DNA of 64,000 bases from Candidatus Thiothrix anitrata (GTDB taxonomy: Bacteria > Pseudomonadota > Gammaproteobacteria > Thiotrichales > Thiotrichaceae): contig NZ_CP072800.1 in assembly GCF_017901155.1 (NCBI RefSeq), forward strand, positions 709,283 through 773,282, given 5' to 3'. This document shows, piece after piece, positions 15,620 through 24,282 of this stretch (its first letter is position 1; each line of letters begins with the position of its first letter). Both the position numbers and the translations under genes were made by a program. The notes beneath the pieces were generated by a model. It was not told where the DNA came from. It saw only the letters and a list, made by a program, of their open reading frames with translations, and did not search any database.

Positions 15620-17053
15620 CTATTTATCCGCACCCCCCTCAATTTCCAACTCTTTCAACTTACGGGTCAACGTATTACGCCCCCACCCCAATAGATCTGC
15701 GGCTTCGATTTTGCGTCCACCGGTTTTTTTCAATGCGGCTTGCAACAAGATACGTTCAAAAATAGGGTTAAGATCGTTCAGCAAATTAGTTGCACCACTG
15801 TTTAACCGATTATCGGCGAATAACGCCAGTGCCTTTTCCCAGCTACCCGGCATTTCCGCTTTACCGGCATCGGTTTCGAGCAAATCGCTGGGCAAATCGT
15901 CCATCACAATTTCACGCCCGGAAGCCATCACGGTTAACCACCGGCAAGTGTTTTCCAACTGACGCACATTGCCCGGCCAAGGCAAGGTTTGTAAATGTTC
16001 GGTGGCGCGTGCCGCGAGGGTTTTGGATTCGACCTGCAACTCTTCCGCCGCACGGTGTAAAAAGTGATTAAGCAACAAAGGAATGTCTTCGCGCCGCTCA
16101 CGCAACGGCGGGTTATGAATCCGAATCACGTTTAAACGGTGAAATAAGTCTTCGCGGAATTGCCCCTTATTCACCAAATCTTCTAAATTTTGGTGAGTCG
16201 CGGCAATAATACGCACATCCACTTTTACCGGGGTATGCCCACCAACCCGGTAAAAAGTGCCTTCCGCCAACACCCGCAATAAGCGTGTTTGCAGTTCCGC
16301 TGGCATATCGCCGATTTCGTCTAAAAATAACGCGCCGCCGTCGGCTTGTTCAAAACGTCCCTTCCGTTGTGCATACGCACCGGTGAATGCACCTTTTTCG
16401 TGCCCAAATAATTCGGACTCCAGTAACTCACGCGGAATCGCGGCGGTGTTAAGTGCGATAAACGGCTTATTGGCACGCGGGCTGTGGGTGTGCAAAGCCT
16501 TTGCCACCAACTCCTTACCCGTACCGGATTCCCCAGTAATCAACACGGTAATGCTGGATTTGGAGAGTCGCCCAATCGCGCGGAACACCTCCTGCATCGC
16601 GGGCGCGTGACCAATCATGTCGCCACCGCTTAACAGATTAACTGCCGCTTCAGTGTCTTTACTCACATCACGTTCATGGCGCATTTTGCAGGCACGCCGC
16701 ACCAAATCTACCGCTTCGTTGACATCAAACGGCTTGGGCAAATATTCAAATGCACCACCTTGGTACGCGGATACCGCACTTTCCAAGTCAGAATGCGCGG
16801 TCATAATCATTACCGGAATTTCCGGGTATTCGCGCTGCATCCGCTCCAGCAAGTGCAAACCGTCGGTTCCCGGCATTCGGATGTCGGTCATGAGCGCGTC
16901 CGGCTGCTGAGTACGCAAAGCCACAATGACCTGATCGGCACTTTCAAAACTGCGTACCCCGATACCGGCTTTTTGCAAAGCGCGTTCCAACACCCAGCGG
17001 ATTGAGCGGTCATCATCGGCAATCCATATATTTTCAACGAGAGGCATGTCCAT
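15620..17053 (-). CDS. ntrC: Nitrogen regulation response regulator NtrC
   Basis: This 477-residue regulator has three domains. The receiver carries acidic residues Asp13-15 and phospho-acceptor Asp57 (MTDIRMPG). The AAA+ domain has Walker A GESGTGKE (about residue 175) and the sigma-54 contact loop GAFTGA (about 223). A Fis-type helix-turn-helix ends the protein (AADLLGWGRNTLTRKL). It activates sigma-54 promoters when phosphorylated by NtrB. It overlaps the end of ntrB by 20 bases. Likely targets in this window are glnN and ntrBC itself, both with sigma-54 promoters and NtrC-like sites. Confidence 0.96.
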   Translation of the reverse strand: MDMPLVENIWIADDDRSIRWVLERALQKAGIGVRSFESADQVIVALRTQQPDALMTDIRMPGTDGLHLLERMQREYPEIPVMIMTAHSDLESAVSAYQGGAFEYLPKPFDVNEAVDLVRRACKMRHERDVSKDTEAAVNLLSGGDMIGHAPAMQEVFRAIGRLSKSSITVLITGESGTGKELVAKALHTHSPRANKPFIALNTAAIPRELLESELFGHEKGAFTGAYAQRKGRFEQADGGALFLDEIGDMPAELQTRLLRVLAEGTFYRVGGHTPVKVDVRIIAATHQNLEDLVNKGQFREDLFHRLNVIRIHNPPLRERREDIPLLLNHFLHRAAEELQVESKTLAARATEHLQTLPWPGNVRQLENTCRWLTVMASGREIVMDDLPSDLLETDAGKAEMPGSWEKALALFADNRLNSGATNLLNDLNPIFERILLQAALKKTGGRKIEAADLLGWGRNTLTRKLKELEIEGGADK

Positions 17054-18089
17054 TCTCCAACGGAATCAGGATAGAAAAGCACGTACAACCGGGCACGGAC
17101 TCGTATTGAATCAGCCCGTTATGACGGCGCACCAACGATTGCGCAATCGCCAGACCAAGGCCACTGCCTTCGGCATGACCGCTCACCATTGGCAAAAACA
17201 GTTTATCGCGTAAATGTGACGGTACACCGGCACCGTTATCACAAATTTCAATTTTCAACACGTGGCGATAACGCACCTGATGAATCGTAAATTGGCGCAA
17301 AATCCGGGTACACAACACCACTTTACCGACACCATCCAAGGCACGGATAGCATTGTTAACAATATTCAACACCACCTGTACTAGCTGATCCCGATCCCCC
17401 TGAAACTCTGGGATACTAGGATCATAATCACGCACAAAATAAATCTCAGCCGCCATATCAGTGCTCACCAACTGACGCACATGCTCCAATACTTCGTGAA
17501 TATTGACCTCTTCCGCACGTGGCAAGGTGCGCGGCCCTAACATACCGTTCACTAGATTTTTCAAACGATCCGCTTCGGAAATAATGATTTGGGTGTATTC
17601 TTTGAGTTCAGAACTATCCAATTCAGACTCTAATAACTGCGCAGCACCTCGCAAACCACCGAGTGGATTCTTGATTTCATGGGCAATACCGCGCACCAAC
17701 TCCCGAATCGCCTGCTGCTGATGAATCATCTGCTCTTCACGCACGATCCGTAACTGACGGTCAACTCGCTGAAATTCCAGTAGCAAATGTTGCGGCCAAT
17801 GCTCCAAGGCTAACGGAGTCAAAATACAATCAACGGTAATCCACTCCCCGCCTGCCACTTCAACCACACACTCACGCAACGAATGCGGATCACGTTGCTG
17901 CATTGCCAATTCCAAATGCTCAAAGAAATCATCGCCACGCAACAATTGCACCACTGACTCACCCCTCACTCGCTGTTGGCTCTGCCCGAACAGCATCTCA
18001 GCGGATTGGTTCATGTACACAACCCGCTTACTACCGTCCAACACCAGCACCGCACAACTGAGGATGCCCAATAATTCTTTTGTATTCAT
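17034..18089 (-). CDS. ntrB: Nitrogen regulation sensor kinase NtrB
   Basis: This 351-residue soluble kinase has an N-terminal PAS domain (about residues 5-65), a HisKA segment with phospho-acceptor His137 (GIAHEIKNPLGGLRG) and an HATPase domain with ICDNGAGVP and GSGLGLAIAQ. PII signalling normally sets its kinase/phosphatase balance. I chose the ATG at 18089 over the in-frame ATG at 18104. The sigma-54 promoter just upstream predicts a transcript start near 18105, and GAGATATTTGGAA then serves as leader and ribosome site. The 20-base overlap with ntrC implies coupled translation. Confidence 0.93.
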   Translation of the reverse strand: MNTKELLGILSCAVLVLDGSKRVVYMNQSAEMLFGQSQQRVRGESVVQLLRGDDFFEHLELAMQQRDPHSLRECVVEVAGGEWITVDCILTPLALEHWPQHLLLEFQRVDRQLRIVREEQMIHQQQAIRELVRGIAHEIKNPLGGLRGAAQLLESELDSSELKEYTQIIISEADRLKNLVNGMLGPRTLPRAEEVNIHEVLEHVRQLVSTDMAAEIYFVRDYDPSIPEFQGDRDQLVQVVLNIVNNAIRALDGVGKVVLCTRILRQFTIHQVRYRHVLKIEICDNGAGVPSHLRDKLFLPMVSGHAEGSGLGLAIAQSLVRRHNGLIQYESVPGCTCFSILIPLENGHASR

Positions 18090-18115
18090 TTCCAAATATC
18101 TCATGCACAAATCAA

Positions 18116-18131
18116 TGCAAAATTAATGCCA
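18116..18131 (-). promoter_or_regulatory. Sigma-54 promoter of ntrBC
   Basis: Read on the minus strand, TGGCATTAATTTTGCA is a one-mismatch match to the -24/-12 consensus with exact spacing. Transcription should start about 16 bases before the ntrB ATG at 18089. This implies autoregulation of ntrBC by NtrC. Confidence 0.8.
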
Positions 18132-18206
18132 TTAAGCCCGTCACCTATACCGTAAAGCAAAGCGCAGTGTTAAGAAGATTTTTTAAGCACAATCTCAATA
18201 AAACAT

Positions 18207-18223
18207 AGCACCAAAAATGTGTG
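18207..18223 (-). promoter_or_regulatory. NtrC-like site upstream of ntrBC
   Basis: On the minus strand CACACATTTTTGGTGCT matches the right half of the NtrC consensus fully (TGGTGCT) and the left half in part (CAC). It lies about 110 bp upstream of the predicted ntrB transcript start. Apart from the listed sites I see no gene in the gap between ntrB and the DUF4212 gene. Confidence 0.45.
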
Positions 18224-18343
18224 CAATAGAAATTGTCGACAATATTGACCAATCTATTGCAGTAATTGCTGATATACACCCCGAAACACTGCACAAATAT
18301 CTACAAAATGTTAGGCAATCGACAGTTTTTATGGCCTCCCCAA

Positions 18344-18373
18344 TTTACATCCTGTTTACATTCAAGCTAAACT
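18344..18373 (+). promoter_or_regulatory. Possible sigma-70 promoter of the symporter operon
   Basis: TTTACA (18344-18349), an 18-base spacer and TAAACT (18368-18373) lie about 40 bases before the DUF4212 gene. The match is moderate. Confidence 0.35.
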
Positions 18374-18410
18374 CGTCTCGTTTGCAGAACAAACGGAGGA
18401 GTCTTTATTT

Positions 18411-18665
18411 ATGTTAGCTCGTGATGCGAAAGCTTATTGGGCAGCGAATGTTCGCTTGCTCTCAATGTGCTTGGTTGTTTGGTTCGTTGTATCGTTCGGT
18501 TTCGGCATTTTATTGGTCGAACCCCTGAACGCCATTCAGCTCGGCGGTTATAAACTTGGCTTCTGGTTCGCCCAGCAAGGTTCTATCTATGTCTTCGTGG
18601 CTTTGATTTTCTTCTATGCATGGCGCATGGGGCAGATCGACCGCCAATTTGACGTTCACGAATAA
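18411..18665 (+). CDS. Small subunit of a sodium/solute symporter (DUF4212)
   Basis: This 84-residue membrane protein has two helices (about residues 17-38 and 57-77) and a strong ribosome site (GGAGGAG). DUF4212 proteins are regularly encoded immediately before a large SSS-family symporter subunit, as here with an 11-base gap. The role is probably assembly or regulation of the transporter in the inner membrane. Confidence 0.85.
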   Translation: MLARDAKAYWAANVRLLSMCLVVWFVVSFGFGILLVEPLNAIQLGGYKLGFWFAQQGSIYVFVALIFFYAWRMGQIDRQFDVHE

Positions 18666-18676
18666 GGGAGAATCAT

Positions 18677-20542
18677 ATGTCAGAACTTCAACTCTGGACT
18701 TATATTGTCGTCGGTCTCAGCTTTGCGCTGTACTTCGGTATTGCGTTTTGGGCGCGTGCTGGTTCTACCAGTGAATTCTACGTCGCCGGAGGCGGTATCG
18801 GCCCTATCAAAAACGGTATGGCTACTGCTGCGGACTGGATGTCAGCCGCATCTTTCATCTCCATGGCCGGTTTGCTCGCGTTCGGCGGCTATGACAACTC
18901 AGCATACTTAATGGGTTGGACAGGTGGCTACGTACTCATGGCTATGTTGCTGGCTCCTTACCTGCGTAAGTTTGGCAAGTTTACCGTCCCTGAATTTATC
19001 GGCGACCGTTATTATTCACAGACAGCGCGTATCGTTGGCGTTATCTGCTTAATCGTCATCTCCGTTACTTATGTAATCGGTCAGATGCGTGGTGTAGGCG
19101 TTACCTTCTCACGCTTCTTGGAAGTCTCCGTTGATGTGGGTCTGATGGTTGGTATGGGTATCGTTTTCGTATACGCAGTATTAGGCGGCATGAAAGGCAT
19201 TACTTACACCCAGATCGCACAATATGTGGTTCTGATTTTGGCTTACACTGTTCCTGCGGTATTCATTTCCTTCAACCTGACAGGCAACCCTATCCCGCAA
19301 TTGGGCTTGGGTTCAGAAATGGCTGACGGCGTTTACCTGTTGGATAAGCTTGACCAAGTTGTCACCGACCTAGGTTTCAAGGCTTACACTATCCAAAACG
19401 GTAGTACCATCAACCTGTTCATGCTGACCATGACGCTGATGATCGGTACTGCGGGTCTGCCTCACGTTATCATCCGTTTCTTCACTGTACCTAAGGTGTC
19501 TGACGCACGTCTTTCTGCTGGTTGGGCATTGATCTTTATTGCTGGCTTGTACACTACTGCACCTGCGGTTGGTGCTATGGCACGTCTGAACCTGATGAAC
19601 ACCGTGCAAACCGGTGAAGTCGGTTCCCCAGATGGCAACTTGGCATTTGCTGACCGCCCAGAATGGATGCATACTTGGGAAAAAACCAAGCTTTTGGAAA
19701 TGGCTGACAAAAACGGCGATGGCAAAATCCAGTACTACAACGATGGTGGCCTATCTGATGCAACCGCAGCATTGGCTAAAGCCGAGAAAGAAGGCGGCGA
19801 TGTAGCGGCTGCTCAGAAGAAACTCGACGAAGTGAAAGCCAAGCATGACGAGAAGTGGGGCAAATACGGCTGGAACGGTAACGAAGTCACCAAAGTTGAC
19901 CGCGATATCATGGTTCTTGCCAACCCTGAAATTGCCAAACTGCCAAACTGGGTTATTGCCTTGGTAGCGGCGGGTGCGATTGCAGCGGCACTGTCTACTG
20001 CGGCTGGCTTGCTGTTGGCGATTTCCTCTGCCATCTCTCATGACTTGATCAAGGGCGTGTTTAACCCGAACATTTCCGAGAAGAGTGAACTGCTGGCTTC
20101 ACGTATTGCCATGGCATTCGCTATCGTTATTGCAGGCTACATGGGGATGAACCCACCGGGCTTTGCCGCGCAGGTAGTTGCCTTAGCATTCGGTTTGGCA
20201 GCTGCCTCCATCTTCCCTGTATTGATGATGGGTATCTTCTCTAAGCGTATGAACACACAAGGTGCAGTAGCGGGTATGTTGGCAGGTATTACTGTTACCC
20301 TCGTCTACATCTTCTGGTTCAAAGGCTGGTTCTTCATCAAGGGCACAGAAATGGCGGCGAGCAAACCAGAAAACTGGCTGTTCGGTGTTTCCCCTGAAGC
20401 ATTTGGTACTATCGGTGCATTGGTGAACTTCGCGGTTGCGTTTATCGTTTCCCGTGTAACGCCACCACCACCGGATCATATCCAACACTTGGTCGAAGAC
20501 GTGCGTATCCCTCGTGGTGCAGGCGCGGCTACCGGTCACTAA
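18677..20542 (+). CDS. Sodium/solute symporter large subunit (SSS family, acetate-permease-like)
   Basis: This 621-residue transporter has about 13 membrane helices and opens with a typical SSS start (FWARAGSTSEFYVAGGGIGP). It belongs with the VC_2705-type symporters that pair with DUF4212, close to the acetate permease ActP; acetate or another monocarboxylate is the likely substrate. Between helices, at about residues 340-425, lies a long soluble insertion with the EF-hand-like loop DKNGDGKIQYYN (from Asp344) and an Ala/Lys/Glu-rich coiled-coil-like stretch. Calcium binding there is possible but unproven. A terminator follows. Confidence 0.88.
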   Translation: MSELQLWTYIVVGLSFALYFGIAFWARAGSTSEFYVAGGGIGPIKNGMATAADWMSAASFISMAGLLAFGGYDNSAYLMGWTGGYVLMAMLLAPYLRKFGKFTVPEFIGDRYYSQTARIVGVICLIVISVTYVIGQMRGVGVTFSRFLEVSVDVGLMVGMGIVFVYAVLGGMKGITYTQIAQYVVLILAYTVPAVFISFNLTGNPIPQLGLGSEMADGVYLLDKLDQVVTDLGFKAYTIQNGSTINLFMLTMTLMIGTAGLPHVIIRFFTVPKVSDARLSAGWALIFIAGLYTTAPAVGAMARLNLMNTVQTGEVGSPDGNLAFADRPEWMHTWEKTKLLEMADKNGDGKIQYYNDGGLSDATAALAKAEKEGGDVAAAQKKLDEVKAKHDEKWGKYGWNGNEVTKVDRDIMVLANPEIAKLPNWVIALVAAGAIAAALSTAAGLLLAISSAISHDLIKGVFNPNISEKSELLASRIAMAFAIVIAGYMGMNPPGFAAQVVALAFGLAAASIFPVLMMGIFSKRMNTQGAVAGMLAGITVTLVYIFWFKGWFFIKGTEMAASKPENWLFGVSPEAFGTIGALVNFAVAFIVSRVTPPPPDHIQHLVEDVRIPRGAGAATGH

Positions 20543-20562
20543 ACCAATCTCCACATTGGTTG

Positions 20563-20591
20563 AAAAAAGGCTCCTCCGGGAGTCTTTTTTT
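20563..20591 (+). terminator. Intrinsic terminator of the symporter operon
   Basis: The stem GGCTCC/GGGAGTC with loop TCC is bracketed by A6 and T7. A second small hairpin (AACCAAT/ATTGGTT) lies just before it. Confidence 0.85.
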
Positions 20592-20702
20592 CGCCTGAAC
20601 CTTCACCACAGCGAAAACTTGCTTTATCTCATGGTGTAATCCCCCGTTACCCTCTATGCTGAACACCTGAAAATAATCTGATACCCGACGCTAGAGAGAA
20701 TT

Positions 20703-21179
20703 GTGAGTTACATGAGCGGACTTGTTTTTTATCATCGACAAAATACCCACCCGGCCTTCAATGTATTGCAAAACGCGATTCACATAAACGGCGAACACCA
20801 GGTTTCGCGGGAGTTCAATGAGTTTTTGATTGACGCTTATGTGTTAGCAGACTCATTAACATCACGCGTTATTGCGATTGACTTTGATAACACCATTACC
20901 GCTGATATTGATTTCTACCTTGATCTGATCGACGCATACCGCAACCAAGAATGGGAGCCAGTGGTTTGCACCTTGCGCGATGCGATGGCAGATAATCTCA
21001 ATGAAATCCATGAGAAACTGCACGACTCGGGGATTCGTATCTACACCACTGACGGCAAACGCAAACGTGCCTTCATGCTTCACCAAGGCATTAGCGTTGG
21101 GTTATGGATAGACGATTACTTCCCCGGCATTAGCCAGTGCGGAACCTCGTTCCTCCTAAACAACGGCATAGACTATTGA
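20703..21179 (+). CDS. HAD-like hydrolase domain protein
   Basis: This 158-residue protein contains the HAD motif I, AIDFDNTIT (about residues 58-66), and an acidic C-terminal motif WIDDYFPGI that could be motif III/IV. The cap region is short. The start is either GTG at 20703, close to the purine-rich GAGAGAA, or ATG at 20712. HAD proteins of this size usually hydrolyse small phosphate esters or act as nucleotidases. The next gene begins two bases after its stop and encodes a Zn-ribbon kinase-like protein, so the two are probably a functional pair. Confidence 0.65.
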   Translation: MSYMSGLVFYHRQNTHPAFNVLQNAIHINGEHQVSREFNEFLIDAYVLADSLTSRVIAIDFDNTITADIDFYLDLIDAYRNQEWEPVVCTLRDAMADNLNEIHEKLHDSGIRIYTTDGKRKRAFMLHQGISVGLWIDDYFPGISQCGTSFLLNNGIDY

Positions 21180-21181
21180 TT

Positions 21182-21868
21182 ATGGACACTGATTCTAGCA
21201 GCGAAATTCTGGCGTGTTTCCTCAGTGGCAAATTCAAACGCATGAATTGCCCACAATGCGAAAACACGTTTCTCACCAATGTTTACGAACTCAAATGCTT
21301 TGATCATGGCAAGAAACTCAGCGTTAAATGCGCCCAATGCAAACAGGTGTTTCTCGCCAATACCGAAACCAGCGCGTGGGCAAACTACGTGATTTTGGAA
21401 AAATACGCCTTGGGTTTAGAGTATTTTTGTGATGCCATTCAGCAGTACGATTTAGTACGCATACCCTTTATTCGGCGCGTGGGAATTCTTGATGAAAATG
21501 ACCGCAATCTCGACCCCAATACGGTACGTTTATTCAGTTACGCAGAACCGGATTACCGTCTGATTTACGTGATGGAACGCCTTGAACACCTCAATGAGGC
21601 AGATTCAGCATTTTTCACCGAACACGTTTACGGTATGGACTGGAAAGACGAAAAAACTCGTGCCGAAATTCTTGAATGGGTTGCCAACAGTTACGGAGAA
21701 ACACTGGCGGATGATATTCGTAAATTGTGCCGCTATTACCGTGAACACGAAGCTCACCTGTCTTGGGATTTACACGGTGATAACCTTATGCGCCGCACCA
21801 AAGACGGTGAAATCGTGGTAATGGATCCATACGCGCCTAAAATGGGCGATTATTTGGCGGAGATTTAG
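21182..21868 (+). CDS. Zn-ribbon protein with a kinase-like (APH/RIO-type) C-terminal core
   Basis: The start at 21182 (MDTDSSSE) is two bases after the previous stop. An in-frame codon at 21137 lies inside that gene. The 228-residue product opens with two CxxC knuckles (NCPQCE about residue 22, KCAQCK about 45), a zinc ribbon. The C-terminus has LSWDLHGDNLMRR and EIVVMDPYAPK, the catalytic HxDN loop and metal-binding Asp of small-molecule or protein kinases of the aminoglycoside-phosphotransferase superfamily. I see no clear glycine-rich loop, so the N-lobe may be reduced. A kinase and a phosphatase-like HAD gene side by side is notable. Substrate unknown. Confidence 0.55.
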   Translation: MDTDSSSEILACFLSGKFKRMNCPQCENTFLTNVYELKCFDHGKKLSVKCAQCKQVFLANTETSAWANYVILEKYALGLEYFCDAIQQYDLVRIPFIRRVGILDENDRNLDPNTVRLFSYAEPDYRLIYVMERLEHLNEADSAFFTEHVYGMDWKDEKTRAEILEWVANSYGETLADDIRKLCRYYREHEAHLSWDLHGDNLMRRTKDGEIVVMDPYAPKMGDYLAEI

Positions 21869-21917
21869 AAGAATCCCTCCTTCATCCACAAGGGGTAAAG
21901 GGGGATAAGGTGGTATT

Positions 21918-22715
21918 TTAACGGCGTGGCGGTGGTGGTGCGTACCCACCGTTTTCAGGCCAGAAACGGTTACCGCTCGGTTGATGCATCCGGCATTCAG
22001 GCAATATGCGTTTTTCACACAAGGTTTCACGCCACTCGTATTTCAGAAAAAGCTTATTCATTGGATGCTTAACTGGCATGAAATCCACGGTATTACTGGG
22101 TGACCAAGTAGATTCCCCATAACCAGTGCCGGGTGAAGGACGCATCATCGGTGCCGCAGCAGGAGCAACTTCCATACGGTGCGTCTCACGCGGCGGGGGA
22201 CGACGTGGCTTTTCAGCATACGCCGCCAGCGCAATTACACCCAGCGCACTACTGTCACCCCAAGCAGCGGCATAAGAATTGGTGGCTTGTGTAAAAAAGA
22301 AACGATTAGTTCGATTTTGCCCGCTACGCCAACCCTCATAAGTACCGCTGGCATACGGCTCAAGAATGTACATACGTTCATCATTGCGTAGATTTGACTG
22401 CTTACCACTAATAATATTGCGTCCATCGACGGCAATCACTACACCAACACGCTCACCACTGTTATTGGTCACACGCAGACGGTAACGTTCATTCGGAGTA
22501 GCTTGCACGTAAGCGCGGTAATGTCTGGGATTAGCATTAACCGGAAATTCCCGCGCTGCACCGCTGTTATCGCCGTCCACCCGCATATCAACCGCAAGTA
22601 CAGGGCGTGATATGTCGCGGTAATCCGCTTGCGCATCACTAATCACCGGAGTTTCTGCACAACCTGCTATAACGAACATCGCCAAAGCAGTCATTTTTAA
22701 TTGAAGGTGTTTCAT
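21918..22715 (-). CDS. Outer-membrane or periplasmic lipoprotein of unknown function
   Basis: This 265-residue protein starts at the ATG preceded by AAAGGAGAT. Its lipobox is VIAGC (Cys about residue 19), so it is lipid-anchored. Residues 40-165 look like a beta-rich domain (RYRLRVTNNSGERVGVVIAVDG and related). The C-terminal third is rich in Pro/Arg/Met and ends with PPPPRR. I do not recognise a specific function. It is convergent with the kinase-like gene and divergent from rlpA, so it is transcribed alone. Confidence 0.65.
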   Translation of the reverse strand: MKHLQLKMTALAMFVIAGCAETPVISDAQADYRDISRPVLAVDMRVDGDNSGAAREFPVNANPRHYRAYVQATPNERYRLRVTNNSGERVGVVIAVDGRNIISGKQSNLRNDERMYILEPYASGTYEGWRSGQNRTNRFFFTQATNSYAAAWGDSSALGVIALAAYAEKPRRPPPRETHRMEVAPAAAPMMRPSPGTGYGESTWSPSNTVDFMPVKHPMNKLFLKYEWRETLCEKRILPECRMHQPSGNRFWPENGGYAPPPPRR

Positions 22716-22910
22716 CACAAATATCTCCTTTTTGTTGGGAATGACATGACCTCTCCTAAGGTTAGACCTGTATTTTCAAGAAAAGACTGCAACATCGTAA
22801 AAAAATCCCCCACTCTCACGATACGACCATTTTTTTGCCATTAATGGACAAGTCAGGGGAGCGTGGTATTCTTGCCGACATCAATCTTATTAATTCGGAG
22901 ATAGGGGAAT

Positions 22911-23570
22911 ATGGCTTCTGCTGTTTTCACAAGCCCGATGCGACGCTGGAGCATGGGTATATTATTAGGTTTATCAGTCACCACCTTACTACTGCCACAC
23001 GCTGCGCTCGCAAAGGATAAAAAACCGGAGAAAGCAGCCACGGCAAAGGTAAAGAAAACCACTAAAATTGCGGTCAAAAGCACCAAAAAAATCCAGGCCA
23101 CTGCTAAATCCAAAGCAAGAAAATCCACCAAGGTTGCTAAAAACGCCAGTAAAAAATCCCTTAAACAAGCGTACTATCTGATGCCGGGCAGCTCCAATTA
23201 CGAACAGGCCATTCCCGACAGTTATCAAGCACAAGCAGAACCGGAAACCAAAACCACCAAAAAGCGACAGGCACGCTATTTACACACTGGCACGGCTTCG
23301 TATTACGGCGATAAATTCCACGGCAGACGCACCGCCAGTGGTGAGCGTTTTGACCAAAATGCCTTCACCAGTGCCCACGGCAGTTTACCGTTTGGGAGCA
23401 AGGTGCGCGTTACCAACCTACGCAACAATAAATCGGTAGAAGTCAAAATCAACGATCGCGGCGGCTTCCACAAATACGGGCGTATCATAGACCTATCCAA
23501 AGCTGCGGCTCAGCGCATTGGCATGATGGGCACGGGTACAGCCAAAGTGAAAGTTGAAGTTCTGGAGTAA
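22911..23570 (+). CDS. rlpA: RlpA-like septal-ring lytic transglycosylase (DPBB domain)
   Basis: This 219-residue protein has an N-terminal membrane or signal segment (about residues 14-36), then about 60 residues very rich in Lys, Ala and Thr. A C-terminal double-psi beta-barrel follows, with [19 protein letters not shown] and [18 protein letters not shown], the hallmark RlpA motifs including the catalytic Asp. RlpA cleaves naked glycan strands at the septum. The SPOR domain found in many RlpA proteins is absent. The Lys-rich linker may bind the acidic wall or DNA. GGAGATAGGGG is the ribosome site. Confidence 0.85.
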   Translation: MASAVFTSPMRRWSMGILLGLSVTTLLLPHAALAKDKKPEKAATAKVKKTTKIAVKSTKKIQATAKSKARKSTKVAKNASKKSLKQAYYLMPGSSNYEQAIPDSYQAQAEPETKTTKKRQARYLHTGTASYYGDKFHGRRTASGERFDQNAFTSAHGSLPFGSKVRVTNLRNNKSVEVKINDRGGFHKYGRIIDLSKAAAQRIGMMGTGTAKVKVEVLE

Positions 23571-23685
23571 GCACGTCTGCTCCAAACGCATGGTTGGCAA
23601 GATACCCACGGTTTAGCTTGGTACTGTAGCGGTTTGTTCGGGATTGATGAACGAGATCACTTTCCCGAATCATGATCTATACCAC

Positions 23686-23713
23686 GTTTTGCGCTACGCA
23701 AAACTGCTACAAT
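23686..23713 (+). promoter_or_regulatory. Inverted repeat overlapping a -10-like box before gcvR
   Basis: GTTTTGCG, CTA, CGCAAAAC (23686-23704) is a perfect 8-bp inverted repeat ending four bases before TACAAT (23708-23713). This resembles an operator placed over the -35 region. No good -35 box is visible. Confidence 0.35.
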
Positions 23714-23743
23714 CTCACCATAACAACCGCAACAGGAGCTATC

Positions 23744-24256
23744 ATGCAATCATCGCTTGTCCTCACTGTCCTTGGCTCTGACCGTGCTGGTCTGGTCAAA
23801 TCCATTGCCGAAGCTGTCGCCGCCCATCAGGGCAACTGGCAGGAAAGCCGGATGGTGCATCTGGCGGGGCAATTCGCCGGGCTTGCCCACGTGACCCTAC
23901 CGCAAGAGCAACTCGCCGCTCTGACTCAAACGCTGCAAGCATTGCAACAGGATGGTCTGCAAATCCTGCTCCAGCATTGTGAAACTCCGACCACTCGCGC
24001 TATCACACCATTGTCGCTGGAACTATTAGGTCATGACCGCCCCGGTATTATCCATGACATTACCTGCCTGCTTACTGCACTTAATGTGAATATCGAAGAG
24101 CTGGAAAGCGAGCAGCGTGCTGCCCCGATGTCGAGTGAACTGATGTTTTATGCGCATCTCAAATTGGGTTTGCCAGAGGGTGTGACGGCTGATGATGTGC
24201 AAGGGGCATTTGAGACGATGCCTGATCCGCTGACGGTTGACCTGAGTTTTAGCTGA
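23744..24256 (+). CDS. gcvR: ACT-domain protein, GcvR-like regulator
   Basis: The ATG at 23744 follows AGGAGC at good spacing; an in-frame start at 23672 lacks one. The 170-residue product is two ACT domains (LTVLGSDRAGLVKSIAEAV at the start, LELLGHDRPGIIHDITCLL from about residue 88), the architecture of the glycine-cleavage repressor GcvR. Such proteins sense amino acids and bind a partner regulator rather than DNA. No gcv genes are nearby, so the symbol is by similarity only. The hupE gene follows after 26 bases. Confidence 0.7.
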   Translation: MQSSLVLTVLGSDRAGLVKSIAEAVAAHQGNWQESRMVHLAGQFAGLAHVTLPQEQLAALTQTLQALQQDGLQILLQHCETPTTRAITPLSLELLGHDRPGIIHDITCLLTALNVNIEELESEQRAAPMSSELMFYAHLKLGLPEGVTADDVQGAFETMPDPLTVDLSFS

Positions 24257-24282
24257 CTTTTATCCGTAATAGGAGAACAACC

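Noticed and set aside
18217-18417. A 66-codon frame between ntrB and the DUF4212 gene
   Set aside because: It overlaps the NtrC-like site, the probable promoter and the start of the DUF4212 gene, and has no ribosome site.
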